Of a stretch of DNA of 64,000 nt, positions 1 through 12,400 are shown piece by piece. The stretch comes from Todiramphus chloris collaris. Its lineage: Eukaryota; Chordata; Aves; Coraciiformes; Alcedinidae. Each line of letters opens with the position of its first letter. The stretch's first letter is position 1. Made by a program: the position numbers and the translations under genes. Under the pieces are notes generated by a model that worked only from the letters and a program-made list of their open reading frames with translations, was not told the DNA's origin and searched no databases. The DNA lies in assembly GCA_025345505.1 (NCBI GenBank), contig JANVCC010000030.1, positions 5,439,532 through 5,503,531 on the forward strand, read 5' to 3'.

Positions 1-1619
1 TCCCCTTCCATCACAAATCCCTCCCTGCCTCAGTATATATCAAGATGCCATGAAATTTCTTGTGGTGTTTATTTTTTTAGTTATGTAGGTTTTGGTAATA
101 TCATTTATTGCATGTTTGTGAGAAACAGCCACCTGCTCCCACTGGGGAATAGGCTGATGCACGGATGACAGATCCTAGAGAAAATCTTGCAGAAGATAAA
201 AGTACCAATAGCTTCCAAAATATTGCCTGCTACTTCTTGTTCATAATAAGATGCTGTGACAATGGGACCAGGACTCAGAAATTCACAGATAGGAAGTGTA
301 ATCTTTTAGCATACCAAACACCAAGTTGTTAAACAGGAAAATTCTGCTTACAAATATTTACATGCTGGGAAAGATGAGTTTGTATTTGATGTAGTGAGAC
401 TGGGATTTAATTCTCCGTGACATAGGCTTGTGGTGTAGTTGTAAGTAAATCATATATCTCCCTATACATAAATTTTACATCTGCAGTGTAGGCAGTAGTA
501 GCCATTCCTTATCCACACCCTCCCTGCTCCTGTTTCTGGACATTTTACAGGTTCTCTCTTTTACTATGTGTTCGCATATTGTCACCCCAAATACTAATCT
601 CTGAGCTCTGTAACCATCAACATCTAGAAATTTCTAGAAATAGCTGTTTTCAAACAAAACACAGCAATGCTGGATGGTCATTCTCAATAAAGTCATTATG
701 TGGTAAGAGTAAATAAAGCCAAAGAACAATAAAAATGACCAAAGGGAGGGGAAGATTGTTGAGTATATTCACATCAGGCATCTTAAGATGAGTAGCTTAG
801 GTGTCTGAGGAGACCACAATGTCATCTGCAGGTCTTGCTGGAGGACATGGAGGAGATTCAGATACTGGAGGTTGGCAGAGCTTGGCTCCAGCAGTATGTT
901 AAGTGCTTAAAACAATTTAGGAGGAGGGGGTTACAACTCAGCCAAGGATTTCTGTAATCTACATAACAATAAAAACAATATACCAGAATTGCAAATTTAA
1001 CCCCTGTCAGCATCTTCTGCAGAACTAAACTGTAATATGACAACTGAGATTTCTTTTTAGGCAAGTTTACAACTCACACTGCAAATGCTTTCCCCGTGTG
1101 GGATCTTGAAGCAGCCTGCTTTCAGAAAAGTGGTGTCAAAGTCATTTGAGAGATACAGAGGAATATCATGGCACAGCAACTTGACCAAAACTGAGCAAAA
1201 CTCTGGTATGGCAGGAACACTGGCAAAGACAGTTTGGGCAAGAGGTGGAGTGAGATCCCTGGGAACTTGGGTCACTCTGCAGAGCTGGGCGGTTTGAATC
1301 CAGGGGGTCCCTGAAGACCATTAAACCAACCAGCAGCCATCGCAACGAAGCTGGTGATCTCCAAGCAGGTCTTGTTGCTCTGCAGCCTTCCCGCCAAGCT
1401 CAAGCTCTCTGGCACCCACTACCAGTTTGTCAAAACAACGAAATAGAGGGAGAATGGGGAACATGAAAGGTTGCAGAAGACTCCTACAGTCACGGCCCTG
1501 GAAGAATCAGCTGTATATATTCACACTGGGATCAGGGAGCCCTGTGGTGTTTCTCTGGTGGGTTTTTTTCAGTCCATGGTTTATTTACTCACACCCTGCA
1601 CAGGTTATTATTATGATAG
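1..1619. other. Unique AT-rich sequence, no gene recognised
   Basis: No repeat family or exon could be recognised. The part from about 1240 to 1430 is GC-richer than its surroundings. It carries short overlapping open frames on both strands (70-73 codons) that show no protein family motif. The stretch ends where CR1 similarity begins. Confidence 0.6.
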
Positions 1620-1877
1620 GATAAGAGAATATGGCCTCAGGTTGCACCAGAGGAGGTTTAGGTTGGACATGGGAAAAAATTGCTTCCCCTAAAGTATTGT
1701 CAAGACCTGGCCCAGGCTGCCCAGGGTAGTGGTGGAGTCCCCATCCCTGGAGGGGTTTCAAAGCCATGGAGATGTGGTGCTGAGGGACATGGTTTCGTGG
1801 TGAGCTGGCAGTGCTGGGTTAACGGTTGGAACTGATGATTTAAAAGGTCTTTTTCAACCGAAATGGCTCTATGATTT
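1620..1877 (+). mobile_element. CR1 LINE 3' fragment
   Basis: This is a 5'-truncated CR1 copy covering the very end of ORF2 and the 3' untranslated region. The start reads, in one frame, as GLRLHQRRFRLDMGKNCFP, matching the basic segment near the CR1 ORF2 C-terminus, and then hits a stop. The next part has the usual 'caggctgcccaggg' and 'gtggagtccccat' blocks. It ends with 'tttttcaaccg' and 'ctctatgattta', a worn form of the CR1 3' tail. It belongs to the same subfamily as the copy at 53975-54518, with which it shares the 'gatgtggtgctgag.gacatgg' block. Frame breaks show it is dead. Confidence 0.9.
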
Positions 1878-1900
1878 ACTTATGCCCTGCATGACAATGG

Positions 1901-2240
1901 TCGGGCGGGGGGGGGGGGGGGGGGGGGGAGGCGGGTGACGGGACACGGACCTGCGAGCACCAAAGACCACAGGCTACCAGCAGCTCGAATTTTGGTGGAA
2001 AAACTGAAGCAACACCACGTTATTGCCCCAGACACAGCCCTCTCCCTCCCCACCCCCGACAGATTTTTCTCCAAAACCTTAATCTGGATTTGCTCAAGGG
2101 CTTTAGCACAATGGATCTGCCCGAGGAAATGTTGTAGGGGGAGGATTTAATCACTTAGCCTTCAAACAAGGCTGCTTTTGTGTGCTTTTGTGTTTGGAGA
2201 GAGCGATGCTATCTGCACGCAGATATACTGCAGGCTTCGC
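1901..2240. other. 22-G run followed by CpG-richer patch
   Basis: A run of 22 G (1907-1928) is preceded by gggc and followed by aggcggg. The next 300 bases hold roughly a dozen CpG dinucleotides, clearly more than the flanking DNA. The patch is too short and too weak to call a CpG island. No TATA box, first exon or start codon context was recognised. The G run lies about 30 bases after the end of the CR1 copy. Confidence 0.5.
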
Positions 2241-2384
2241 CCAGAGATCTAATCACTATTCTTAAGTGGAGAACTGGTAATATAGCTAACAGAAGAGTTT
2301 TGTCTATGGATCAGCTTTAGTATCGGTGAGGTGAATTTTTTTGAGCTATACATGTGAAGTTCCTGAAATTCTTAAAAGGTTTGG

Positions 2385-2420
2385 GTTTTTTTCTTCTTCT
2401 TCTTCTTTCCCTTCTTTTTT
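2385..2420 (+). repeat. TTC-rich microsatellite
   Basis: A pyrimidine-only tract with about six consecutive TTC units, followed by broken units and a T run. Confidence 0.85.
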
Positions 2421-2792
2421 ATTTGAAAATTGGCCTCTAATACTCGCAAATTCTTAAACATTTATGGATAAACTTATGAATCTGCAAGTGCTTGCAGATT
2501 TCCCATGACAGCTTGAATCCCTATATTAAACCTCATCTGGTAACTGTAAGTGTCAAAATTATTTCTACTGTGCTGAATCAGCCTAAGCTTGTCATTGCAT
2601 CCAAGAGAAGTGGAAAATTAAGGTGAATTTATTGCTTCATAGCTTGCTGCATGAAAAAGCATGTAGAAAGGAAAAGCACATACAAAATTAAAATTTTAAA
2701 TTACATTAATATATGTTCTCCAGAGAGTTTCCTGTGCAACCAGGCAGGCAGATACCATGGTTTTCAGTAACCACTATTATTTATTAATAATT

Positions 2793-2813
2793 AAAAAAAA
2801 AAAAAAAAAAAAA
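2793..2813 (+). repeat. Poly-A tract (21 A)
   Basis: A pure A run in AT-rich unique sequence. No retrocopy body was recognised next to it. Confidence 0.9.
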
Positions 2814-3496
2814 GCTTTGGAAAGAAAGAAAACAAAAACTTTTCTCAGGTTGTGAATGACATTTCCAGCACTGATTACAGCTGAATGTTTTCCCAGTGTT
2901 TCTAATGAGAAACTGTCACATTCACCAAGGTTGGGAAGGTGGCAATGGTGCACCCGATGCCACAGCGAAAAGAGGATCTTAATCCCCATAGCTATGACGA
3001 GATCCACCAGAGAAACTCTTATCCCACCTGAATTTTTGTTGGGTGAAGTAGAGCTTTTGCCTGTGCAATGCTGTTTACAGAGAGGGTTTTGAGAAAAGGT
3101 GAAATGTCAGAAAAGTGAAAGATGGAGAAGCTCTTTTTCATGCTACCTTATTATTATTGGAGATTCCTCTCTCCCAAGCTGGTAAAATGCCTCAAACTCT
3201 TATGTAGGTGAAAAGAAAGATATTGATGTAAATTTACTTCATTCATTCAAATATATGTGCACCTAGAAGTGCTTTTAGGGAATCACAATGCCTGAAAGAG
3301 TCAAAATATCAAATATTCAGTTATTTGTTCTCCTGTCATTTTGTGTATATGTTAATATTTTATTCCTCATACCATTTTCTCTCCCCCTCTTATCTTTTTT
3401 CCAGTCTTTCAAATGAATGTGGGTGAAATAAAATGCATTTTCAAGTGTTAAGAAGTTTCCACAATGATCTCTTCCTCTGTCTATCCCTCGGGAGGC

Positions 3497-3521
3497 TTTT
3501 TTTTTTTTTTTTTTTTTTTTT
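3497..3521 (+). repeat. Poly-T tract (25 T)
   Basis: A pure T run. On the minus strand it makes a lysine run in a 111-codon open frame, which is therefore not credible as a gene. No retrocopy body was recognised beside it. Confidence 0.9.
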
Positions 3522-6500
3522 CTGGTGTGTTCAGTAGTAAGGATAGGAAAGAAGTAAAGATTTTTCAGTGTTCTTTTGGAGCTTCTTTCCCCTTCTCTGC
3601 TCCCTGGAGCCAGCTTGTTCTTTCCCCTCACTTGGCCTAGTTCTCCTGTCATTTATGTTGGGTGTACACCAGAGCAAGGAGGCCAATTTTGGTGTGCTTG
3701 CTCTGATTTCAGCATATTTGCCTTATATCCATGGTTGAGGGAAAAGCTCTGCACTATAAATCAGGGCTTGATTAGATTTCAGTAGATTATCTATGTCAGT
3801 CCACATTCCCCTGATGTAGAAAAGACATTAGTCCCTCGTACTAACAGCACTCTTGTACTTTCAGGGAAACAAAAAAAACATCTTCAGTGCTCCTTTTTTA
3901 TCCTTTATTGCATGGATATTTGTATGAAAAATGGTTTGGGGAAGACTCTGATCATGCCATCTTTTCTCTTTGTGAAGACTGAAGGACTGACTGAAACATC
4001 CCAGGTTCCCCTGGAGCAGGTTCCTTCTTCACAGCATTTCCAACAAGGAATGTGTCTGAAACACCAAACAGCACTGAAGTCCTTGCTTTCCTAAGGGAAA
4101 CCATTCAGGACTAGCTCCTGCTGGGAATGAATTATGGTTTGGGTTCTCTGTCAAAATGCCATCATTAACTTTGACTTGATAATACACTCTCACATATTGT
4201 TCCTAGAGCCCTAATAATGAATAAGCCTTACAGCGGGATCTAATTCCATTAAGCAATCAAAGCTTTTGAACAAACTTTTTGAAAAATTATTGCTTTGGTT
4301 TATGCTCCTTAGCTGCACTGAAGCATCTCATCGAATGGTCTCATTAAGGCCAAAAGAGGACCTTGGTTACTCAGCATGACACTAAATTAGACCTTTTATT
4401 AAGCTGTTTGAATGTAGACACGAAGTTCTGACTAAGTGAATCGCTTTTCCAGCCCCCTGGTTTCAGTGGTCCTGGGGATGATTGAGTTCCATCAATTTGA
4501 AGACAAAATTTCTCAAGAATACTTTTTGCACTCCTGCTGCCCTCTGAATTCCCAGGACTCACCAGCTGAGGTTGGAGGGAGGCTTGATTTCCAGTCTGTC
4601 TTTTTACTTCAGAAAAAAACCCAACCAAACAACATTTCCCAGGTGCTATGAAAGAAAAAGGAGAGTAAAGAGACAACATTAGCATGCTTTAGAACACCAA
4701 TTCATCCTTCTTTATAACTTCTCTCATTTTAGTGCAGGCACACAGAGAACATATTTTTACCCATGTGGCTGATAGCCTCCTTCCTTTAAATTGGGCTGGG
4801 TTTTTTTTGCCTGTCTTGACTGGAAGTTTAGAAGAGGAGACTACATTCAGTTGAAAATGCCATTTAAATATGTAAGAGTTTTATCAGCAGAAAGCCTTCA
4901 TTATTGGAAACACATGAATATGAACTACTAAAGAGACTCAGAGAAAATGCAAGAGACAGAAGGTGAGGATTACTGTTACACTGCCTATCAGTGATGCTTA
5001 GGGGATGGGGAGGCTAGAGGAAATTTAAATAATGTTCTATCTTTGGCAGCATACACGCTGTGTAGGGATGGAGCAAAGGTATGCAACTTAAAAGCTCTAC
5101 AAAGTGGTACAGAAATGAAACCACCTTTCCTACTTACTGTTTTATGTCTGCTTCTTTCCACTTCATTTTATACCCTGGCATGGGAGATAATTCCTTCGGT
5201 CTTCTCTGTCATCTCATACAAACATTTTCTTTTTGTTTCAAGCCATACTCATATATTACTGTTTATTCCCATTTTTGCACTAGTGTTTTAGAGGTGTTTC
5301 GCTTTTCCTGTCTTTCTTTTATAATCAAAATCACAACCACATCTTGTAGCATGGTATATGTTGTGTTTGACAGGCACATACCTAGTATATTAATTATATT
5401 ATAGTATAGCAAAAAGGAAGGTGAGATTTATGTCAAAGGGACAGGGAGCAGACAGTGACTTTCAGACTGCTCTCTCTGCAAGAGGTAGGATTGCTAACCT
5501 CAAACAATTAGTTGAAAACCTGCAAATGATTTTCCCCTTATGTAAAATAAGGCAATGTGAAGGTAAGACAATTATGCCTACAGACTCTGTAGGCTCTATG
5601 TACTGTTAGGATCAATACTTATATGTGGTGTGGCATTAGCCTCACAAATATCAAATGGCATTTTTTCATAAAGTATAAATAATTAGCATTGCTTTATTTC
5701 ATCTACAACATCTGTTTGTTCTCTTTTGCTGGTATTTTTTTCCCATTATTTATGTTGCAGAGTCAAGGAAGAGAGCAATTAAATGACATAACATGCTTAA
5801 TTTCATGACCTGCGCTAATTTAATGGAAAATAAGAAAAAGAAAAATGAAGGTTGAACATCAGGACAGCAGGTAGAGAAGTATCATAAAAAAAATCCCCCA
5901 GGGTATCTCATCACTTGGGAGTCTTGAAACTAGTCTGGAAAATTGACTTCACTGTCTATTCTTGGAAACGACCCCGCTGGCTTACACAGAATGGACTGGA
6001 AAAACCTCACCACTTTGCTTTCCTGTTGTTTGCTGTGTTGTTCTCCAAGACATGATCATGGAAGTTTGCAACCAAGGTCTAGATAATAGACATGGCAAAT
6101 ACCTTTCCTTTTTTTACAACTGTTATCTCCATCTCCCATCAAGCCTGGTACAGCTGCTGTCAAGACTCCGAGTCAGAGAGCAGAGAGTGGAGAAATCCCT
6201 CCCTGTCCCCATACCGGAGAGAATATATTTTCCTGATGCTCTCTCACTAGAGCCTGCTGACTTGTAGAACTACCAGAATTTATTTTGAGAATATTTATAA
6301 CAAAATAACCACATCTCTGTCTTGGTCATAGTAAATGATACAACAACAGCTGCTTCCTCCCAATTAGTTGCATTTAATGGTGCTCAGAATGGGACGCAGA
6401 GGAAGTTCCTTGAAATGAAGATGTCAGAACTAATGGAGTGAACTATAGCAAGGTGTGATTAATTCTTTGGCAAACATTTTTCTTTATTAGGAGGCTAATT

Positions 6501-7230
6501 AGATTACTTTCTGAATTCTCAGTTAATAAAAGTATTAATATTTGATATTTATCTACTGCCAGATACTAATAGAAGGCATGTTAAATAGAACTTTCCTAGA
6601 AGTGTATTTTATCTGGTTTTGTTAGCTCTGAGCTTTGCCACAGTCAGAGAGGTCTCGGACAAGGATTTGTGCTGATTTCAGCATTGCATTGTACAGCAGC
6701 TGTAACATTACATATTAGCACCCCAGGGTGCCAAGAAAATCAGAGCCTTCTGATGCTAGGTATGATCTTATGGCAAAGTATAGAGCCCCAAAGAGCTAGT
6801 ATTTAAATTGATACCAAACAAAACAAAGCAAGCCAAAAATAGAGTGAATGTATAAAAATCCACATATAGTAAAGTGAATGCAGCAAAGAAAGTGAGGCAG
6901 CAATAAAGGGAGGTACCAAAATACACATCAAGGCTTTGAATTCAGGTCAACGATCCTGTGTCCTAGACCGACATCGTGAGGAAAATGATAACATAGCATG
7001 TTACTCAGAGGATGCATTTAGAATGAATTTTCTAATATTATTTGATGGTGCAGGATGGCCTGGGTGCAAATAGAAACACACAGACGAATTCCAACCAGTG
7101 AGCCATCAGCTGGGCATTGGTATCCCCCCTGAGATGCCTGAAGAGTGAAGCAGGCTTGCATAGGTGAGGGCAGAGTTAGGTTCTGAAATCTGGTTTCTGT
7201 AGTAATACTAGTAAAAACTGTTAATTATGG

Positions 7231-7250
7231 AAAAAAAAAAAAAAAAAAAA
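7231..7250 (+). repeat. Poly-A tract (20 A)
   Basis: A pure A run in unique sequence, about 260 bases upstream of a CR1 copy and not part of it. Confidence 0.9.
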
Positions 7251-7514
7251 GTACAAAAGTGGACTTAGGGCACTTGCTTCTTTTACTAATTGCAAAATTC
7301 TTAAATCTTAAATACAGTGTAATTGCTGTAAAAGCTCATGCAGCTATGATTGATTTTTATTTTTTTTAAAGGCAAGTATTTAGAAACAGTTCAGAAACTA
7401 CTAGCAAACCCGAACAAGATCTTTTGCATATGTTGCTCATGAGCAAGACCAAAAAAAAGATTGATATGTCCCATAAATCCTGGGAATACCTTCATTAACT
7501 AGACATAGTAAAAG

Positions 7515-7907
7515 AGAGTTGGGGTTGATCAGTCTGGAAAAGAGAAGTCTCTGAGGAAACCTTCTTGTGGCCCTTCAGTACTTAAAGGGAGCCTGTAAGA
7601 AAGCTGGGGAGGGACTTTTTACAAGGGCTTGTAGTGATTGGATGAGAGGTAATGGCTTCAAAGTGGAAGAGGTTAGGTTTAGATGAGAAATTAGGAAGAA
7701 GTTCTTCTCTGTGAGGGTGGTGAGACACTGGAACAGGTTGTCCAGACAGGTTGTGGATGCTCCATTGCTGGATGTGTTCAAAACCAGGCTGGATGGGCCT
7801 TTGAGTAACCTGGTCTAGTGGGAGGTGTCCCTGCCCATGGCAGGGGGGTTGGAACGAGATGATCTTTAAGGTCCATTCAACTAAAATTTTTCAATGATTC
7901 TATGATA
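7515..7907 (+). mobile_element. CR1 LINE 3' fragment
   Basis: A 5'-truncated CR1 copy with the ORF2 C-terminal part and the full 3' end. The remnant reads WNRLSRQVVDAPLLDVFKTRL near 7735-7795, close to the usual CR1 C-terminal WxRLPRExVDAPSLxxFKxxL, and then DGPLSNLV before a stop. The 3' UTR has 'gggaggtgtccctgcccat', 'gatctttaaggtcc' and a final 'tcaatgattctatgatag'. The earlier part of the frame is broken. It is the same subfamily as the copies at 39098-39557 and 57571-57665. Confidence 0.95.
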
Positions 7908-9427
7908 GCAAAAGTGAAGTAGAGAACATCAACATCGGGAGATTGCAAGCGCTGACAGTGGTTAATAATTATCAGTGTCCTATTCAAATGTTGTCTGGTA
8001 AAAATTTAACCTAACATAATGGATCTCTAAACAGTCACTAGAGCCAATTTTTTGCTTTGCTTATGAATTTCAGAAGTATCAATGTATTCTCCAGTGCCAG
8101 CATCTAATAAACGCTCAGTTACAGATACTGATATTCATCTCTGCATATCATTAATGGTTGGGGTTTTTTTAAGAAAAGTTGATTTTGAATGGAAACTTCC
8201 CCTACCTAGTACTCCCATGGTCACATCGATCTTTTTCACAAAGACATCGATATTTGTCTGATCCACAGCTTGTGTAGATCACCATAGCTTCATTTTATTT
8301 ATTGATGATCTGATTTAGCTGTGAACTTCCAATACAATATATGCAATTATATTTTGTTATTCAAATTGCTAAGAATGTTGAGGAGATGTTAACTCATTAA
8401 TATTACTATTATTTTACTAATTATTGTAACACCTCCAGCTGTACTTGAGCATGTTTATTTTTATCCGTCAAGAAGAGAATCTGGATGAGAATTTTCCTGT
8501 TATAAGGAGTGTGGATATAAACAATTTCACAAAGAGCTTTGTTTTTCACAAAGGTTTGCCATGTTTGATCTAAACCATGCTCTCCCCATTGCCTTGTCTG
8601 GTGTCAGTGGAGGTATGCAAATATATTCCAGGCCAAAGAAAGAGCTCATTATTTCTGATAGAGAGAAAAGGATCAGGATTTACTAATTTCAGGTCAAGCC
8701 AAGCCAAGACTGAGAATGCGTGTAGGTTTTCCTAGGTCACCTGATGGCCCCGTGGGACATATTAAAGTGCCACTTTGTGAGAAATTGAAAAGCCATAGAC
8801 ATATATCTTGCGTTATTGATTCCCAAAATGGAGCGAGCCATTTAAAAACAGACTGTGAAGCTGCAGCAGTGATGGAAAATGCTAGTTGAATCTCCCATCA
8901 TGGCTGGGAGTTAAATGCCATTATTACATCATTACTAAATGGAAGAGAGCTGAAAAAAGTCCAGAGTACATGTCAGCCCAGAATAATCAGGAGGGAAAGC
9001 AGACACTTTGATGAAGGAAGCTGCCGTGAAACTAAAATCAGGTTTTACTTGTCAAATGACAGACAATGAAAATAGTTCTGAGAACAATTAATGATAAACA
9101 TGTGGGCCAGAAAATAATGTGTTTGACTGATGGCTTCTACAACCAACGCTGCTCATACACCACTGAACACCTCAAGTAATTACAGCGGGGTTTAAAGAGA
9201 TAGTCTATCTCCACTCTTGTGTCAGAGAGCAGAAACTGTGAGCCAGCATCTGTAATGTAAATACAGTCATTATGGAATGTGCGATACACATAAGGAGAAG
9301 CAGCTGTTATATATGATAATCTTAAATGGCTACAGGGAGGACTCATAAACTGCACCTCTGACCTTCGCAAAACTGTAAAATCTGTGTTAGCTGTGCAGTG
9401 AAATGCAAATCCAGGGACATGCGCCGT
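7908..9427. other. Unique AT-rich sequence, nothing recognised
   Basis: No repeat family, exon or RNA gene was recognised. A 77-codon minus-strand frame at 9137-9370 has no visible family motif. Confidence 0.6.
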
Positions 9428-9489
9428 AAAGGCTGGACTTGATGACCCTGGAGGTCCTTTCCAACAATAATAATTCTATGATTCTATGA
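9428..9489 (+). mobile_element. CR1 LINE 3' tail
   Basis: About 60 bases of CR1 3' end only: 'ggctggacttgatgaccctg', then 'gaggtcctttccaac', then 'aattctatgattctatga'. The terminal octamers are well kept, so the copy is extremely 5'-truncated rather than very old. Confidence 0.9.
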
Positions 9490-12400
9490 AAGGAGCAGTG
9501 GTCCGAGAGCCAGCAGCCTTTCAGTGGCTTTGAAATGGTAAAGACTGGTCCAAAGCAGGAGAACCTGAAACAGCCCCAAAAATCCAAGGGGAGTTAGCAA
9601 TAGAGTGGGACAGGGAAGTCCTGATACAGCAACTCAGAGAAACAGGAAGGCAAAAACTTTCTGGGGGTGATGGAAGCAAAGAGCTTTATGAGGAAAAATG
9701 TAAAAAGGTTTCAGGTACTTTATTTTTGATGAGCAGAGAGAGAATAACTTATGCAGAATATTCACAGGCAAAGGTGTTGTTTCAGCTATAAATAGTTCAG
9801 GTTCCCAAAAAGCTCATTTTGCTTACACAATACCTAATATGAGGACATACTGTTCCAGTCATGCATCTGTTTGGTTCTGTAGCTGTGAGTAGTAAGGAAA
9901 GGAATAAATACGAGTAACAAAGAAAAAAAAACACAACAGTCGTGTTATTGAATAAAAAGCTTTGCTATTTCTTTACTACTATGTAATACCAAGGTAAAAT
10001 GGGGTTACTAAATTTAAATGAAATTTAGAGCAAGTCTTTGGAAGAAAATTTCAGCTGCTATTTTCTTTTGGAATCCAATCAAAACATTGATATTTTCAGA
10101 CCATAATGTTAAAATACAAAAAATAAAGATTCATCTATTTTAGGAACATACTTCCTCTTTTATTTTCTCATGACATTTGTAGTAGGTAACACAATACAGT
10201 GTCCAATACCATGTGCATGCCATCCTTTCATCGGTTATAAAGCACAATAACCTTGTTCTTCTCTTAAATCCATTGAAATGTGAAGCTCAGCATTTTTAAA
10301 CATCATGTTTTCTATATCAAATTATTTTCTGTCTGTTGTAATGAAACAGTTTAGCACTGTGCCACTGTGATTAAGAAAAAAAAAATCATCTTTCAGTGTA
10401 CTAATTAGAGGGACAGCTGCATTACTACGAAACCATCTTTTCCTTGATGTTGCAAACATCTGCTCCTGCTCAGCTCTTACATTATGTCATAATGTGATGT
10501 GTTATGTCATACTGTACCTATCAATGAGGTTTTATCTAATGCTTTCCATACCACCTTTATGGCAGACAGCTGCACGCAGTCATTTACAGTGGTTCTGTTG
10601 TTAAACTTTGGTAACCTGCTGACATTTGAGCCCTGATTTATACAGCGGAGGACTTGGCCTTTTCCTTTTGTACCCAATAACCTCATTATTACTCTCTTAA
10701 ATCACCCAAAGAAAAAGGTAATGCAAGGAACACATTTGACGACACAGCAGCATTCTTGGTATTAAGTGATTTGATTTTACACAAAGCTATATCCTCTTTG
10801 CATGTGTTCATAATTAATGACAGTCAATTTCTTTTTTTTTTTTTTTTATGCCAAGGTTATTTAGAACATCACATCGGTTCAAAAAGTTTCAACAGAGAAC
10901 TTTTATAAACACTCTTGGGTCACCAACAACAAGATCGCTATATAATTCTAATACATTGTCTTACAAGCTGTCATTTGATGTCTCCACTATAGTCTAAACA
11001 CTGTCTGCTTTGATTGCTTCTATTTACAAATGGTCTCTGCTATTCTGAAGTTTAAATACATTCTACATGCCTGGATTTAATTTATTCCAATAAATGCAAC
11101 TTTTCAGTAAAAGCTGCCCTTTGAGTTATAAACACACCAGGATAATCCAAAGTCAAATTAAGTTTTATCTGTGTGTTTCTGAGCACAGAACATCATCCAT
11201 CAAACACAGAGTAAGCCTGTAGGCCCACAAGGTGGTGGATCATGATCCCTGGGGGATATAAAGACCTGGCAGAGTAATTAGACTCCCTTAATAGGAGGGC
11301 TCAGAGGCCCTTCCTCCACCAGATTTGCAGCCATCCTGTAAGAGGAAGAAGTGTGCAGGCATGCAGGAGAGTTCAGAGTGGTTTGATTGCTCAGCAGCTG
11401 CCAGGTGACTGATAGCCAACCCTTGAGTCTTGAGCAGCACCACTGACCCTGCTCCAGCTCCACCTCCCCCACCCAACTGTCATTTACCCCAGCTTTTATT
11501 ATTCCCATGCTGTAGAAATCTTAATTCCTCACTCCAAACTTGTGTGTCTTTTTCTTTAATGTTGCTGCTTGGACATGGTAGAAGTTTGAATGACTGAGCT
11601 GTTTGTTGTCTCTTGCATGCCCATCAAGTTGGATCTATCCAGATCCAGCCCATGCCTCTCGCAGGGTGGGGCTGGATAAATTGCATTAGGAATAAAATGG
11701 TCTGAGGGTTATTTTCTGAGTAAAGTGTTTTGTGTTGCCTGGATAAAATAATCCCAAAGGGAGCTTATTAGGACAATCTAACAGTAAGGATGGATAAAAG
11801 CTACAGTAGATTGTGGAAAATATAGATTTTCTGTAAAGTAAAGGCTTTCAAATATGATTAAATAAACATCTACCAGTAATGTTTTCAGAGCCAGGCGACC
11901 CTAGCTTGTGCTAGTCATGGACTGAATAGATGTGTTACAGCTTTTCTTTCTTTTATTTATTCCTTGACAATTTTTTTCTTTTTTTAATATCAATTTCTAC
12001 ACTTATATGTATTCCAGTGGATCATATTTTGCAAATTTTCAGTTAAGATGAGAAAAAAATACACCCAAGTTTCCCCAGCTGTGATGATAATTTCTTGATA
12101 TTGATTTGCAGGACATTAGCTCAAGGGTACCTTTACAATAGAAGAAGTGAAATTTCCCAAGTCTTCAATGATTTTAAAAAGTAAGCCAACAAACGTAGCA
12201 AGTATTATTAGATCTTCAGAAGAAGCAATTAAAAACTTGCCAATGAAATGGAAAAAGTGCAAGAAAGAGCTATTTGCTATGACACAACTTCAAATGCCAC
12301 TGACTTCAGTGGTTAAAACTGATGGACTTTGCCTTTTCTTGAGTGCCCCATGCCATGATCTGGCTATGAAGATTTAATGCTCAAATTATTGCAAGTGCTG

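Larger units (their letters stand above)
2241..7514. other. Unique AT-rich sequence with simple repeats
   Basis: No exon or interspersed repeat was recognised. Visible features are simple repeats: a TTC-rich tract at 2385-2420, 21 A at 2793-2813, 25 T at 3497-3521 and 20 A at 7231-7250. Open frames such as 3317-3652 (minus) and 5081-5404 (plus) run through low-complexity or plain AT-rich sequence and show no family motif. Confidence 0.6.

Noticed and set aside
3317..3652. 111-codon minus-strand frame
   Set aside because: It passes through a 25-base homopolymer giving a lysine run, and nothing else in it resembles a domain.
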